Below, in pieces: positions 17,433 to 25,400 of a DNA stretch of 64,000 bases (positions within the stretch are counted from its first letter, which is position 1; every line of letters begins with the position of its first letter). The position numbers were made by a program, and so were the translations under genes. The notes under the pieces are model-generated. The model saw nothing but the letters and a program-made list of their open reading frames with translations. It did not search any database and was not told the origin of the DNA. The DNA comes from Halococcus agarilyticus (GTDB lineage Archaea; Halobacteriota; Halobacteria; Halobacteriales; Halococcaceae), in contig NZ_BAFM01000008.1 of assembly GCF_000334895.1 (NCBI RefSeq), positions 93,918-157,917 of the forward strand, given 5' to 3'.

Positions 17433-18950
17433 ATGGCGTCGAGCGAAACGCGTTCCACGGAGGAGACTGTCGAGAACTACGTCGACGGGGCGTGGCGAAC
17501 GCCCGATAGCGACGACGGCGAGGCGGTCGTGAATCCCGCGACCGGCGAGTCGCTCGCCACGGTCGCGTTCAGCAGCGACGGCGAGATCGACACGGCCGTC
17601 ACGGCCGGGACCGAGGCGTTCGAGGAGTGGTCGCGACGGCCGGTCGAGGAGCGGATCCAACCGCTGTTCCGGCTCAAAACGCTGCTCGAAGAGCATCAGG
17701 AAGAGCTCGCCGAGCAGCTCACGGCCGAACACGGCAAGACCCTCGCGGAGGCGCGCGGCGAACTCCGCCGCGGGATCGAGAACGTCGAGGTCGCCTGCGG
17801 GATCCCCTCGATGATGCAGTCCGGGACGCTCGCGAACGCTGCCCCCGGGATCGACGAGAGCGCGGTCCGCCAGCCCCTCGGCGTGTTCGCGGCGGTCACG
17901 CCGTTCAACTTCCCCGGGATGATCCCGCTGTGGTTCCTCCCCTACGCGGTCGCCACCGGCAACGCGTTCGTCCTCAAGCCGAGCGAGCGGACCCCGCTGA
18001 CCGCGAAATATCTCTTCGAGTTGATCGACGAGGCGAGCTTCCCGGACGGCGTGGTCCAGCTCGTCCACGGCAGCCAGGCCACCGTCGAGGCGCTCATCGA
18101 TCACGACGACGTCGCCGGCGTCTCGTTCGTCGGGAGCACGCCGGTCGCGCGGAGCGTCTACGAGCGCGCCGCGACCTCCGGCAAGCGGGTCCAGGCCCAG
18201 GGCGGCGCGAAAAACCACGTCATCGTCGCCGACTCCGCCGACGTCGCGTTCGCGGCCGAGCAGTCGATCTCCTCGGCGCTCGCGTGCTCCGGCGAGCGAT
18301 GTCTCGCGAACGACATCGCACTCGTGGATCGGTCGGTTCACGAGGAGTACGTCGACCACCTCGTTCGACTCGCCGGCGACCAGGTCCTCGGCGACGGCAC
18401 CGCTCCCGAGACGGATGTCGGCCCGCTCATCACGGCCGCACACGAGGAGCGCGTCCGCGAGCTCGTCGAGACCGGGATCGAGGAGGGGGCGGATCTGGTG
18501 TACGACGGCCGGGACGCGACGGCCGCGGCGGGCGGTTCGACAACCGAGGGCGACGCGGTCGAGGGAGACGCGGACGGAAACTATCTCGGTCCGTGCATCT
18601 TCGACGGCGTCACACCCGACATGACGCTCGCGCGCGAGGAGGTGTTCGGGCCGGTGTTCGGCGTCACGCCGGTCGACGACCTCGACGAGGCGCTCTCGGT
18701 TCTCAACCGGAGTCGGTTCGGGAACGCCGCGAGCCTGTTCACCGAACGCGGCGGCGACGCGCGGCGCTTCCGCCACGAGGCCGAGGCCGGCAACCTCGCG
18801 GTCAACGCGGGCACGGCCGCGCCGATGGCGTTCTTCCACTTCGGCGGGCAGAAGGACTCCTTCTTCGGCGATCTCCACGCCCAGGGCGAGGACATGATCC
18901 AGTTCTACACCGACAAGACGGTCTACATCGAGCGCTGGCCCGATCGGTGA
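17433..18950 (+). CDS. mmsA: CoA-acylating (methyl)malonate-semialdehyde dehydrogenase
   Basis: 505 residues. It follows the MmsA/IolA branch of the ALDH superfamily: PLGVFAAVTPFNFPGMIPLWFLPYAVATGN, KPSERTPLTA, SFVGSTPVARSVYE, QAQGGAKNHVIV, and the active-site Cys290 in ACSGERCLAND, with the branch-typical lack of the general-base glutamate. These enzymes convert malonate or methylmalonate semialdehyde with CoA and NAD to acetyl-CoA or propionyl-CoA plus CO2. A Gly/Ala/Glu-rich insertion (about residues 362-385) is unusual. In this context it would take malonate semialdehyde made from beta-alanine by the aminotransferase, ending the C3 arm of spermidine or 1,3-diaminopropane breakdown. Valine or inositol degradation are other known uses. 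Confidence 0.88.
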   Translation: MASSETRSTEETVENYVDGAWRTPDSDDGEAVVNPATGESLATVAFSSDGEIDTAVTAGTEAFEEWSRRPVEERIQPLFRLKTLLEEHQEELAEQLTAEHGKTLAEARGELRRGIENVEVACGIPSMMQSGTLANAAPGIDESAVRQPLGVFAAVTPFNFPGMIPLWFLPYAVATGNAFVLKPSERTPLTAKYLFELIDEASFPDGVVQLVHGSQATVEALIDHDDVAGVSFVGSTPVARSVYERAATSGKRVQAQGGAKNHVIVADSADVAFAAEQSISSALACSGERCLANDIALVDRSVHEEYVDHLVRLAGDQVLGDGTAPETDVGPLITAAHEERVRELVETGIEEGADLVYDGRDATAAAGGSTTEGDAVEGDADGNYLGPCIFDGVTPDMTLAREEVFGPVFGVTPVDDLDEALSVLNRSRFGNAASLFTERGGDARRFRHEAEAGNLAVNAGTAAPMAFFHFGGQKDSFFGDLHAQGEDMIQFYTDKTVYIERWPDR

Positions 18951-18987
18951 GCGAACGAAGCGGTACCCACGCTGTTGTGTGAGTCGG

Positions 18988-19647
18988 TCAGTCGTCGCCC
19001 GCCGCCACACTCTCGGTCGCTCGCCGGTCGCACTCGGCGGCGAAGTTGTCGAGCACGCGGGTCGCGTTCGAGTCCGCGAACGTGTGTTCGCCGTCGGTCC
19101 AGTCGCTCGGTCGATCCCTCACGCGCTCGGTGAACTCCGGATGGAACTGGACGGTCCAGACGGGTGCGTCGGCGTGCCGCGTGCAGAAGTGGTCGTTGTA
19201 GGCGGTCCGTGCTGTCGACTCCATCCCGTCGCCTGGCTCGACCACGAGATCCGAGTGCAGCACCGGCACGACGGACTCGACGCCGTCGAGGATCGAGTCC
19301 GCCTCCAGAACCTCCATCTCGACGAACGTCGCCCGGCGACGCCGCCCGACCACCTCGCCACCGAGCGCGGCGTTCACGAGCTGGTGGCCGAAACAGACGC
19401 CGAGCAGCGGGACGCGCCGCTCGATACACGCCTCGACGAGGTGCTTCTGTTCCGGGATCCACGCGTGCTCGGTGTCGTAGACGCTCGCGGTGCTGCCGCT
19501 GATGACGACTCCCTCGTACGCCCCGAGGTCGGGCAGTTCGGCGTCGTCGGCGTAGACGCGGTACTCGCTCTCCGAGAGGAGCCGGGCGATCTCGGGCGCG
19601 AGATACCGATACTCCGGCCTGACTTCGTCGTCGAGGACCAGGATCAT
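18988..19647 (-). CDS. Class I glutamine amidotransferase-like hydrolase (possible gamma-glutamyl hydrolase)
   Basis: 219 residues, a single GATase class I domain: nucleophile elbow GVCFGHQLVNAALGG with Cys85, and a VQFHPEFTE motif with the catalytic His and Glu near residues 170-175. No synthase domain is attached. Relatives include GMP-synthase-like amidotransferases and peptidase C26 gamma-glutamyl hydrolases such as PuuD. The sequence looks closer to the former, yet the surrounding genes supply every other Puu step, so cleavage of gamma-glutamyl-GABA is a fair hypothesis. A TATA box lies about 27 bases upstream. It is convergent with the semialdehyde dehydrogenase gene and divergent from the second aldehyde dehydrogenase. 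Confidence 0.75.
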   Translation of the reverse strand: MILVLDDEVRPEYRYLAPEIARLLSESEYRVYADDAELPDLGAYEGVVISGSTASVYDTEHAWIPEQKHLVEACIERRVPLLGVCFGHQLVNAALGGEVVGRRRRATFVEMEVLEADSILDGVESVVPVLHSDLVVEPGDGMESTARTAYNDHFCTRHADAPVWTVQFHPEFTERVRDRPSDWTDGEHTFADSNATRVLDNFAAECDRRATESVAAGDD

Positions 19648-19665
19648 GCCCGGTCTTCGCGGTCG

Positions 19666-19680
19666 GCCATCATAAACCCT
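19666..19680 (-). promoter_or_regulatory. BRE/TATA element for the amidotransferase-like gene
   Basis: On the minus strand agggtttatgatgg is centred about 27 bases before the ATG at 19647, the standard leaderless spacing. Confidence 0.6.
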
Positions 19681-19861
19681 GCCGGGCGGGGTTGGGATCC
19701 GTTGGGCGGGGCGCTCCGGTCGGCGAGGTTGTCTGGCGAGGCAGCCTCTCGATCATCGGTCGGTTTGGCACGGTCGCGCGCTGTCCGTGCCGGGGAGGGA
19801 AACGAATAGCGGCCACGATTGCTGGTAACGAGTCGATTATGAACGATTGGTGTCTGCGCCT

Positions 19862-19917
19862 ACTCGGTAGTGAAGCGGAAACGTCAGTACCGACCCACGC
19901 GTCCGCCGCTACCGAGT
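19862..19917. promoter_or_regulatory. 9-bp inverted repeat upstream of aldehyde dehydrogenase copy 2
   Basis: The arms actcggtag (19862-19870) and ctaccgagt (19909-19917) are perfectly complementary and separated by 38 bases; the right arm ends eight bases before the ATG at 19925. It could be an RNA stem near the start codon or a split operator. Chance cannot be excluded. Confidence 0.3.
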
Positions 19918-19924
19918 CAGAGCC

Positions 19925-21439
19925 ATGAGCACACCGACATTCACCGACACCATCGACGAGAACCACGCGGACGCCATCGAGCGAGCCACCGCCGACCTCG
20001 CGATCGAGCACTGGATCGACGGGCGGAGTTCGGCCGACGGCGAGACGTTCGAGACCGTCGACCCTGCCGTTGCCGACCCCATCACGACAGTCGCCCGCGG
20101 GGATGCGGACGACATCGATTCGGCAGTAGCGGCTGCACGCTCGGCGTTCGACGAGGAGTGGCGCGAGACTACGCCCCAAGAACGCAGCCAGTACGTCCAC
20201 GAGTGGACCGCCGAACTCCGGGACCATCTCGACGAACTCACCCTCCTGGAGAGCCTCGACACCGGGAAGCCGCTCGCGTACGCCCGCGACGAACTCACCG
20301 AGGCGCTCGAACAGTTCGAGTACTACGCCGCGGTCGCGCAGGCCCACGAGGGCTCTCAGCTCCCGCAGGGCGCGGACAACCACGTGTACACGCGGAGCGA
20401 ACCCTACGGCGTCGCGGGCCAGATCCTGCCGTGGAACTACCCGCTCAGCCTGTTCGGCTGGAAGACCGGCGCGGCGCTTTCGGCGGGCAACACCGTCGTC
20501 TGCAAGCCCTCGGAGGAGGCCCCGCTGTCGATCACTCGTGCAGCACAGCTCTCCGAGAATATCCTCCCGGACGGCGTGCTCAACGTCGTCAACGGCTACG
20601 GCGAGGAGGCGGGCGCGGCGCTGACCGACCACGCCGGCGTCGACAAGCTCTCGTTCACCGGCTCGGTCCCGGTCGGCCGGGAAGTGATGGCCGCCGGCGC
20701 GGATCAGATCACACCGGTGACGCTCGAACTCGGCGGGAAATCACCCTACGTCGTCTTTCCGGACGCCGACATCGAGCAGGCCGCCGAGACCTCCGCGTCG
20801 GGCATCTTCTACAACACCGGCCAGTCGTGCGACGCGTGTTCGCGCATCCTCGTCCACGAGGACGTCCACGACGAGTTCGTCGATGCGTTCGTCGAGACCG
20901 CCGAGGCGTGGGAGCCTGGCGATCCGCTCGCCGACGGCACCACGATGGGGCCGCTGACGTTCGACGACCAGCACGAGAAGGTGTCGAACTACGTCGACGT
21001 CGGCCGCGAGGAGGGTGCGGAACTCATCCTTGGCGGTGACGGCAGTGCTGGGATCGAGAGCGACGACGGGTACTTCTTCGAGCCGACGGTGTTCGACGAC
21101 GTCGACAACGACATGCGGATCGCCCAGGAGGAGATCTTCGGGCCGGTCCAGTGCATCATCACGTTCGCGGACTACGAGGAGGCGATCGAGCTCGCGAACG
21201 ACGTCGAGTACGGGCTCGCCTCCGGCGTCGCCACCCAGGACGCATCGACCGCCCACCGCGCGGCGGCAGAGATCGAGGCCGGCAGCGTCTGGATCAACGA
21301 GTACCACGGCGGCGGCGTGGGCATCCCCTTCGGCGGGTACAAGGCCTCGGGGATCGGCCGGGAGTGTGGGAAGGACACCCTCGACGAGTACACCCGAACG
21401 AAGTCGGTCAACGTCGCCCTCGACGACCCGCTGTCGTAG
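19925..21439 (+). CDS. NAD(P)-dependent aldehyde dehydrogenase, copy 2 (betaine-aldehyde/PuuC-like)
   Basis: 504 residues. Motifs in order: ILPWNYPLSLFGWK, KPSEEAPLS, FTGSVPVGREVM, general-base Glu in LELGGKSPYVVF, catalytic Cys in NTGQSCDACSRI, EEIFGPVQCI, and the ending FGGYKASGIGRECGK. This pattern is typical of betaine-aldehyde and gamma-glutamyl-gamma-aminobutyraldehyde dehydrogenases. In the island it may oxidise an aminoaldehyde or succinate semialdehyde; a role in glycine-betaine synthesis is the main alternative for a halophile. It is the last recognisable gene of the polyamine region; beyond it the sequence becomes AT-richer and decayed. Confidence 0.87.
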   Translation: MSTPTFTDTIDENHADAIERATADLAIEHWIDGRSSADGETFETVDPAVADPITTVARGDADDIDSAVAAARSAFDEEWRETTPQERSQYVHEWTAELRDHLDELTLLESLDTGKPLAYARDELTEALEQFEYYAAVAQAHEGSQLPQGADNHVYTRSEPYGVAGQILPWNYPLSLFGWKTGAALSAGNTVVCKPSEEAPLSITRAAQLSENILPDGVLNVVNGYGEEAGAALTDHAGVDKLSFTGSVPVGREVMAAGADQITPVTLELGGKSPYVVFPDADIEQAAETSASGIFYNTGQSCDACSRILVHEDVHDEFVDAFVETAEAWEPGDPLADGTTMGPLTFDDQHEKVSNYVDVGREEGAELILGGDGSAGIESDDGYFFEPTVFDDVDNDMRIAQEEIFGPVQCIITFADYEEAIELANDVEYGLASGVATQDASTAHRAAAEIEAGSVWINEYHGGGVGIPFGGYKASGIGRECGKDTLDEYTRTKSVNVALDDPLS

Positions 21440-21917
21440 GCACCACGCCGTTTCCACCACGGTCAGGCGACCCGTGCTCGTCGATGGACGACCGACCGTC
21501 GTCCCCCATTCGTTAGAATATTCGACTCGTTCGTACGCAACGTGCGATCGAACTCGACGATACCGGAAACCGACTACTCCAGTCGGGAACGAGAGCTCCA
21601 GAACGATTCGAATGAAGATTTGTCATTTCGGCCGTTCTGTAGTCGTTTTCCAGATCGGTTCCTCTCGACCGTTCTCTCATTTCATCGCGATGTTTCGTTT
21701 TGTCGTTTACGACTTCGATCGTTCGCTTTCTCAGAGTATTACGTCGATTTGGAGAGTTCTTTCGCCGAAGAAGTTGGATAAAATCTCTCTAGCAGCGATA
21801 TTCTTCCGAGTTGCGACATTCGACATCAGCTCGACAGCTCTACGAAGATCGAGTTGATGATTTTGAGCTACTGGAGAACAGCAGGTACGGCCATCTCCCC
21901 CAAAGCTCGAGAGGTGA
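21440..21917. other. Decayed AT-richer stretch without a recognisable gene
   Basis: Base composition falls clearly below that of the flanks, with T-rich runs, and the reading frames give no recognisable protein. It lies between the second aldehyde dehydrogenase and a 5'-truncated surface-protein remnant, so it may mark the scar of a deletion or insertion. Confidence 0.5.
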
Positions 21918-22517
21918 GCGGCGGCGTATCCGGCCGGAAGCTACCAGCACTACGCCAACGCTCAGTACGTCGAAGGCGTCGAGTACGTCCGCGAGCGAAT
22001 CGACGGCCCTGCGGCCACGAACCGACTGTACGCGGCCCCGCCGCGGACGAGCGAACAGGTCATCCACGGGCTGTCACCCGACGTCGAGCCAGCCCGATCG
22101 CTCGCGGTCACGCTGCGCGCCAACGGGTCGGCGTTCTCGCCGGTCGGCCGGGACACGATGGGTGAGGCGTTCGTCCGGAGCGCGCTCGAAAACGGCGTGA
22201 ACGAGTCGCGAGCGGCGACGGCGGCCGCCGGGTGGGGTGCGGATCGGCGAGTGATCGCACGAACCGACGACGGCGACGCCGGCCACGCGTGGGCGCTGCG
22301 CTGGGACGACGCCGCGAACGCCAGCGAGTTCGTCGTCGCGTTCCAAGAGTATCGGGCGGCGCACGCCATGGAAACCGACACCGCGATCCGACTCACGCAC
22401 GTGACCGACGAAACGGTGGTCGTCCTCGCCGGCGACCCTGGATTCGTCGACGCCGCCACGGCGAACGGCACGAGCGATCGGGTAACGGTGACCGTCAACA
22501 CACAGAACTCCTCGTAA
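21918..22517 (+). pseudogene. 5'-truncated Hvo_1808-like surface protein remnant
   Basis: The frame is open from 21918, just after a TGA at 21915, and has no start codon where the homology seems to begin. It encodes about 199 residues: YQHYANAQYVEGVEYVRERI, RLYAAPPRTSEQVIHG, then GRDTMGEAFVRSALENGVN and a C-terminal beta-rich part ending VTVTVNTQNSS. The combination resembles the C-terminal domain of haloarchaeal Hvo_1808-family surface proteins as I remember them, which normally carry an N-terminal signal and lipobox. An internal ATG at 22158 would give only 119 residues. I infer loss of the 5' half; the family assignment is from memory. Confidence 0.55.
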
Positions 22518-22604
22518 CGTGCCGGGAGACTCAACGTCGGTTTCAACGACAGGACTCTACTCGGAAGTGATCGTCTGACTGCATAAACAACGCTGGTCCA
22601 AAAA

Positions 22605-23165
22605 TTACTGTCCGGAGTCGGAACCGAAACTGCGTGCAGCGTCGAGAGCGAGCGGGAGTGACTCCTCGATCGCCGACCGCTGTTCGGCCGACGGCCACGC
22701 GTTGCGGACGAAGTACTCCTCGCGGAACTCGCAGCGTTCGTCCGCGGTCGCGGTCTCGATCCGGCGGGCGTAGTGGTTGCTCATGAAGTCGGCGAACGCC
22801 CGGGCGTTCGCGGCGTGAACGTCGCCGTGGCGCTCGGCGACGCGGGCGACCACCCGATCGTTGTGGGCCGCGACCTGTCGCCAGTCGTCGGGATCGCCCG
22901 GCCCTGAGAGCCGGCGCTCGATCGCGCGATCGGTGTCCTCGATCCGGTCGGTCCGAACCGTTCCGTCGTCGAGCCATTCGTCGGGGTAGCAGACGAGCAC
23001 TGCGTCCGATCCCTCCTCGCGGATCCGTGCGGTGAAGCCGTGGTCGGCGAGGACGGACGCACGTTCCTCGCGGTACGCCTCGCGCTCGGCCTCGTCGGTC
23101 GCCGCGCGCGCGAGGCGGGTGAGACGCTCTGCCTCGTCGACGGCAGCGGCGGGGAGCTCACCCAT
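22605..23165 (-). CDS. rnhA operon protein (conserved haloarchaeal, function unknown)
   Basis: 186 residues, acidic, beginning MGELPAAAVDEAERLTRL. No signal peptide or membrane segment. The middle is rich in charged residues (ERRLSGPGDPDDWRQVAAHNDRVVARVAERHG) and the end has the pattern FADFMSNHYARRIETAT followed by REEYFVRNAWPS. The start at 23165 is chosen because it overlaps the end of the RNase HI gene by eight bases, a typical coupled arrangement; longer frames would cover rnhA antisense. Haloarchaea commonly keep this gene behind rnhA, which hints at a nucleic-acid-linked role, but none can be read from the sequence. Confidence 0.75.
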   Translation of the reverse strand: MGELPAAAVDEAERLTRLARAATDEAEREAYREERASVLADHGFTARIREEGSDAVLVCYPDEWLDDGTVRTDRIEDTDRAIERRLSGPGDPDDWRQVAAHNDRVVARVAERHGDVHAANARAFADFMSNHYARRIETATADERCEFREEYFVRNAWPSAEQRSAIEESLPLALDAARSFGSDSGQ

Positions 23166-23751
23166 CCTCGAACGCCTCGTTGGCGAGTCCGTCGGCACGA
23201 TCGTTCGCCTCGCGCGGGACGTGCTCGATCGACCAGTCGTCGAACCCGTCGAGGAGCTCGCGGACCCGAACCCGGCGCTCGCGGAGTGCGGGTTCGTTGG
23301 TGTCCCACGTCCCTCGAACCTGCTCGACGACGAGCTGGGAGTCGCCGCGGACATCGACCGTACCGAAGTCGTACTCGCGTGCGACGTCGAGCACCCGGAG
23401 GAGGGCCTCGTACTCCGCGCGATTGTTGGTGGTGTCGTCGATACGTTCGCCGCCCTCGTCGACGATCCCCTCGCTCGTGACGATGACCCACCCGATCGCC
23501 GCCGGGCCGGGGTTTCCGCGCGACGCGCCGTCGAAATAGCAGTGGGCGCGCCCGCCGGTCTCCTGGAGCAGCGCCGCGAGTCGGACGGGATCGTTCCCCT
23601 GAATCACGACCTTTCCCTCGTAGGCGACCGCGGTCGCGTCGTCGCGTGCGGCGCGCCAGCGTTCGTGATCGGTGTTGCCCGACTCGATCGCTACGCCAGC
23701 GGCTTCGAGCCGTTCGCGGGCGCGCTCGGCGTCACACTCGATGACCGGCAT
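23158..23751 (-). CDS. rnhA: Ribonuclease HI with N-terminal extension
   Basis: 197 residues. The C-terminal RNase H domain (from about residue 65) has the carboxylate set: Asp in CYFDGASRGNPGPAAIG, Glu in NNRAEYEALLRVL, Asp in DVRGDSQLVVEQ and Asp in EANDRADGLAN. The first 60 residues form the extra N-terminal segment found in haloarchaeal RNase HI. It cuts RNA in RNA-DNA hybrids. The ATG at 23751 begins MPVIECDAE. Its 5' end and leader are duplicated near 28966-29017. It overlaps its downstream partner gene by eight bases. Confidence 0.92.
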   Translation of the reverse strand: MPVIECDAERARERLEAAGVAIESGNTDHERWRAARDDATAVAYEGKVVIQGNDPVRLAALLQETGGRAHCYFDGASRGNPGPAAIGWVIVTSEGIVDEGGERIDDTTNNRAEYEALLRVLDVAREYDFGTVDVRGDSQLVVEQVRGTWDTNEPALRERRVRVRELLDGFDDWSIEHVPREANDRADGLANEAFEDG

Positions 23752-24056
23752 TCGTCGAGACTCGCCGAGGACGGCGGATAGCGTTTCCGATTTGCCCAAC
23801 GACGATGATCGAGACCGGAGTCCGGAATCACTGTTGACGGCGGTGAGAGGGTGGTGGCGCGCGGGAGCGCCAAAGGCGCGACCCGTGCGAGGGATGACTG
23901 AGCGAAGCGAAGGAATCGGTTGGGGAGGTATGTGGCGTAGTACGGTACTGTGGCGGTAGCGGAGGCGGCGAGTATCCACGCGAGCGAAGCGAGCCGACCC
24001 GACGAAGGAAGAAGCTGGTTCGAAAGCTCTAATCGGCCCCCCGCCGGAGTGGGGGT
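23752..24056. other. Intergenic region between divergent rnhA and DUF5789 genes
   Basis: It holds the rnhA leader, one copy of the dispersed GAGGGATGA repeat (23885-23935) and the TATA-like ctctaatcgg (24027-24036) of the downstream gene. No additional gene seen. Confidence 0.6.
23885..23935 (+). repeat. Dispersed GAGGGATGA repeat, copy 1
   Basis: It begins gtgcgagggatgactgagcg and ends atcggttggggaggtatgtg followed by gc. Shared blocks: GCGAGGGATGA at one end and ATCGGTTGGGGAGG followed by GTGTGG-like sequence at the other. Three more copies lie in this window. Confidence 0.7.
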
Positions 24057-24356
24057 ATGGCTGACGACGAGAACGGCGAAGGCGAGGACGAGGGGGCGGT
24101 CGTCGAGCTCGGCGAGGGCGAATCGATCGACGGCGTTCCGCTCGCGCGGGCGACGTCACGACTGACGTGGGGGATGGAGAAGTCCCGGCTCGAACGGCGG
24201 ATCGGTGACATCGAAATCCGGACGTCCGATGGACCACGCCGGATCGACGACGTGCTGGCGGAGATCGACCAGACGTACTTCGAGCGCCGCCAGGAGTTCG
24301 AGTCCCACGTTCACGAGGTCGTCGGCACGGGACCGGTGCCGACCTCGGACGAGTAG
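24057..24356 (+). CDS. DUF5789 family small acidic protein
   Basis: 99 residues. A very acidic N-terminus (MADDENGEGEDEGAVVEL) is followed by the conserved core VPLARATSRLTWGMEKSRLE and a short helix DVLAEIDQTYFERRQEF. It matches haloarchaeal DUF5789 proteins in size and core. No catalytic motif or membrane segment. A TATA-like box sits 26 bases before the ATG. The CPBP-type gene starts three bases after its stop, so the two are very likely co-transcribed. Confidence 0.7.
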   Translation: MADDENGEGEDEGAVVELGEGESIDGVPLARATSRLTWGMEKSRLERRIGDIEIRTSDGPRRIDDVLAEIDQTYFERRQEFESHVHEVVGTGPVPTSDE

Positions 24357-24359
24357 GTC

Positions 24360-25043
24360 GTGGCGGTCCGCACGTTCGATCGCCCCCGGCTCTCGTGGGT
24401 GCAGGTGTCGTTGCTGTGGGGCGGCGTCCTCGCGGTCGTGTGGATGGCGTGGAGCGACGCCGCGGGGAACACCGGGCTGTGGGCCCGTGCGGCCCGCGAC
24501 GCGATCGTGTATCTCGCCGGGCCCGGCGCGCTGGCATGGCTGTACGGCGAGCGGCTGGGATGGTGCGTCGATCGCGAGGCACTTCGGAACACCCTGCTGC
24601 TCGCGCTGTTCGTCTGCCCCTTCTATCTCGTCGGCTCGTCACTCCCGACCGTGCGGGCGTACTACCCGATGTGGGGGACGAGCACGGCGTTCGGGGCCTT
24701 CTTGCCGCACGCCGTCGGCCAGTTCGTGATCGTGCTCGCGGCCGAGACCTATTTTCGAGGACTGCTCTGTGTGGGCGTCAGCGACCTCGGCGTGAAGAGC
24801 GCGTTCATCAGCCCGGTTCTGTACGCGCTCCAGCACGCGGCGAAACCGCCGATCGAGCTGCTCCTCTCGGGACCGACCGACGTCCTCTTCGGCGTGGTGG
24901 ACTACCGGAGCGGCTCGATTTTGCCCTCGGTCGTGGCCCACGGTCTCGGACTGGTCCTCCTCGACTGGCTCGTGCTCCACCCGCCACTGCTCCCGCCCGA
25001 GCGGGTCGCCGGGTGGCTCCGATGGCTTCCAGTGCCGGTCTGA
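24360..25043 (+). CDS. CPBP-family intramembrane protein with degenerate active site
   Basis: 227 residues with a GTG start three bases after the DUF5789 stop. About six membrane segments are visible. The fold matches CPBP/Abi/Rce1 proteases, but the first motif EExxxR reads A128-E-T-Y-F-R133, so the first glutamate is missing. The second motif keeps its histidine (YALQHA, His159). The third, normally HxxxN, has His194 with leucine at 198. Loss of the catalytic glutamate and the asparagine suggests a non-proteolytic relative. A canonical paralogue (EELLFRG) is encoded at 25401-26165. Function unknown. Confidence 0.75.
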   Translation: MAVRTFDRPRLSWVQVSLLWGGVLAVVWMAWSDAAGNTGLWARAARDAIVYLAGPGALAWLYGERLGWCVDREALRNTLLLALFVCPFYLVGSSLPTVRAYYPMWGTSTAFGAFLPHAVGQFVIVLAAETYFRGLLCVGVSDLGVKSAFISPVLYALQHAAKPPIELLLSGPTDVLFGVVDYRSGSILPSVVAHGLGLVLLDWLVLHPPLLPPERVAGWLRWLPVPV

Positions 25044-25150
25044 TGCGATCGTGATGGCGGGCGCAGCAGGATGGTTCCGACAGTGAGGTGTGCTGGTGAT
25101 CGTCGTCGGGACGTTCGCCGCTCTCGATGTCGATTGCCCGGCTCGACGAG

Positions 25151-25339
25151 TCAGTTCTGCTCCCGTTCGAGGTCGTCGACGCGACGTTCCAGATCGTCGA
25201 TTCGCCCCTCGTTCGAGCCACCGACGGCACGACCGAGAGCGCGCACCACGACGAACACGAGTCCCGTGACGACGATGACGAGCAGGAGGGTGGCGACCAC
25301 CGGTCCACCCGGGAGGGTGGGTGCCTGAGCGACCAGCAT
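25151..25339 (-). CDS. Small single-pass membrane protein with coiled-coil tail
   Basis: 62 residues. One hydrophobic helix (VATLLLVIVVTGLVFVVVRAL, about residues 15-35) is followed by a charged, heptad-like tail (RIDDLERRVDDLEREQN). The N-terminus is probably outside. Small proteins of this plan are common in haloarchaea and of unknown function; the tail could oligomerise or bind a partner. It shares strand with the CPBP gene at 25401-26165, about 60 bases downstream of it. Confidence 0.6.
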   Translation of the reverse strand: MLVAQAPTLPGGPVVATLLLVIVVTGLVFVVVRALGRAVGGSNEGRIDDLERRVDDLEREQN

Positions 25340-25400
25340 GATTCACAGCTCCGTCGGAGGGAACAAAGACGTTTCGTGAGGCGCGGTCGGTGCAGTAGCG

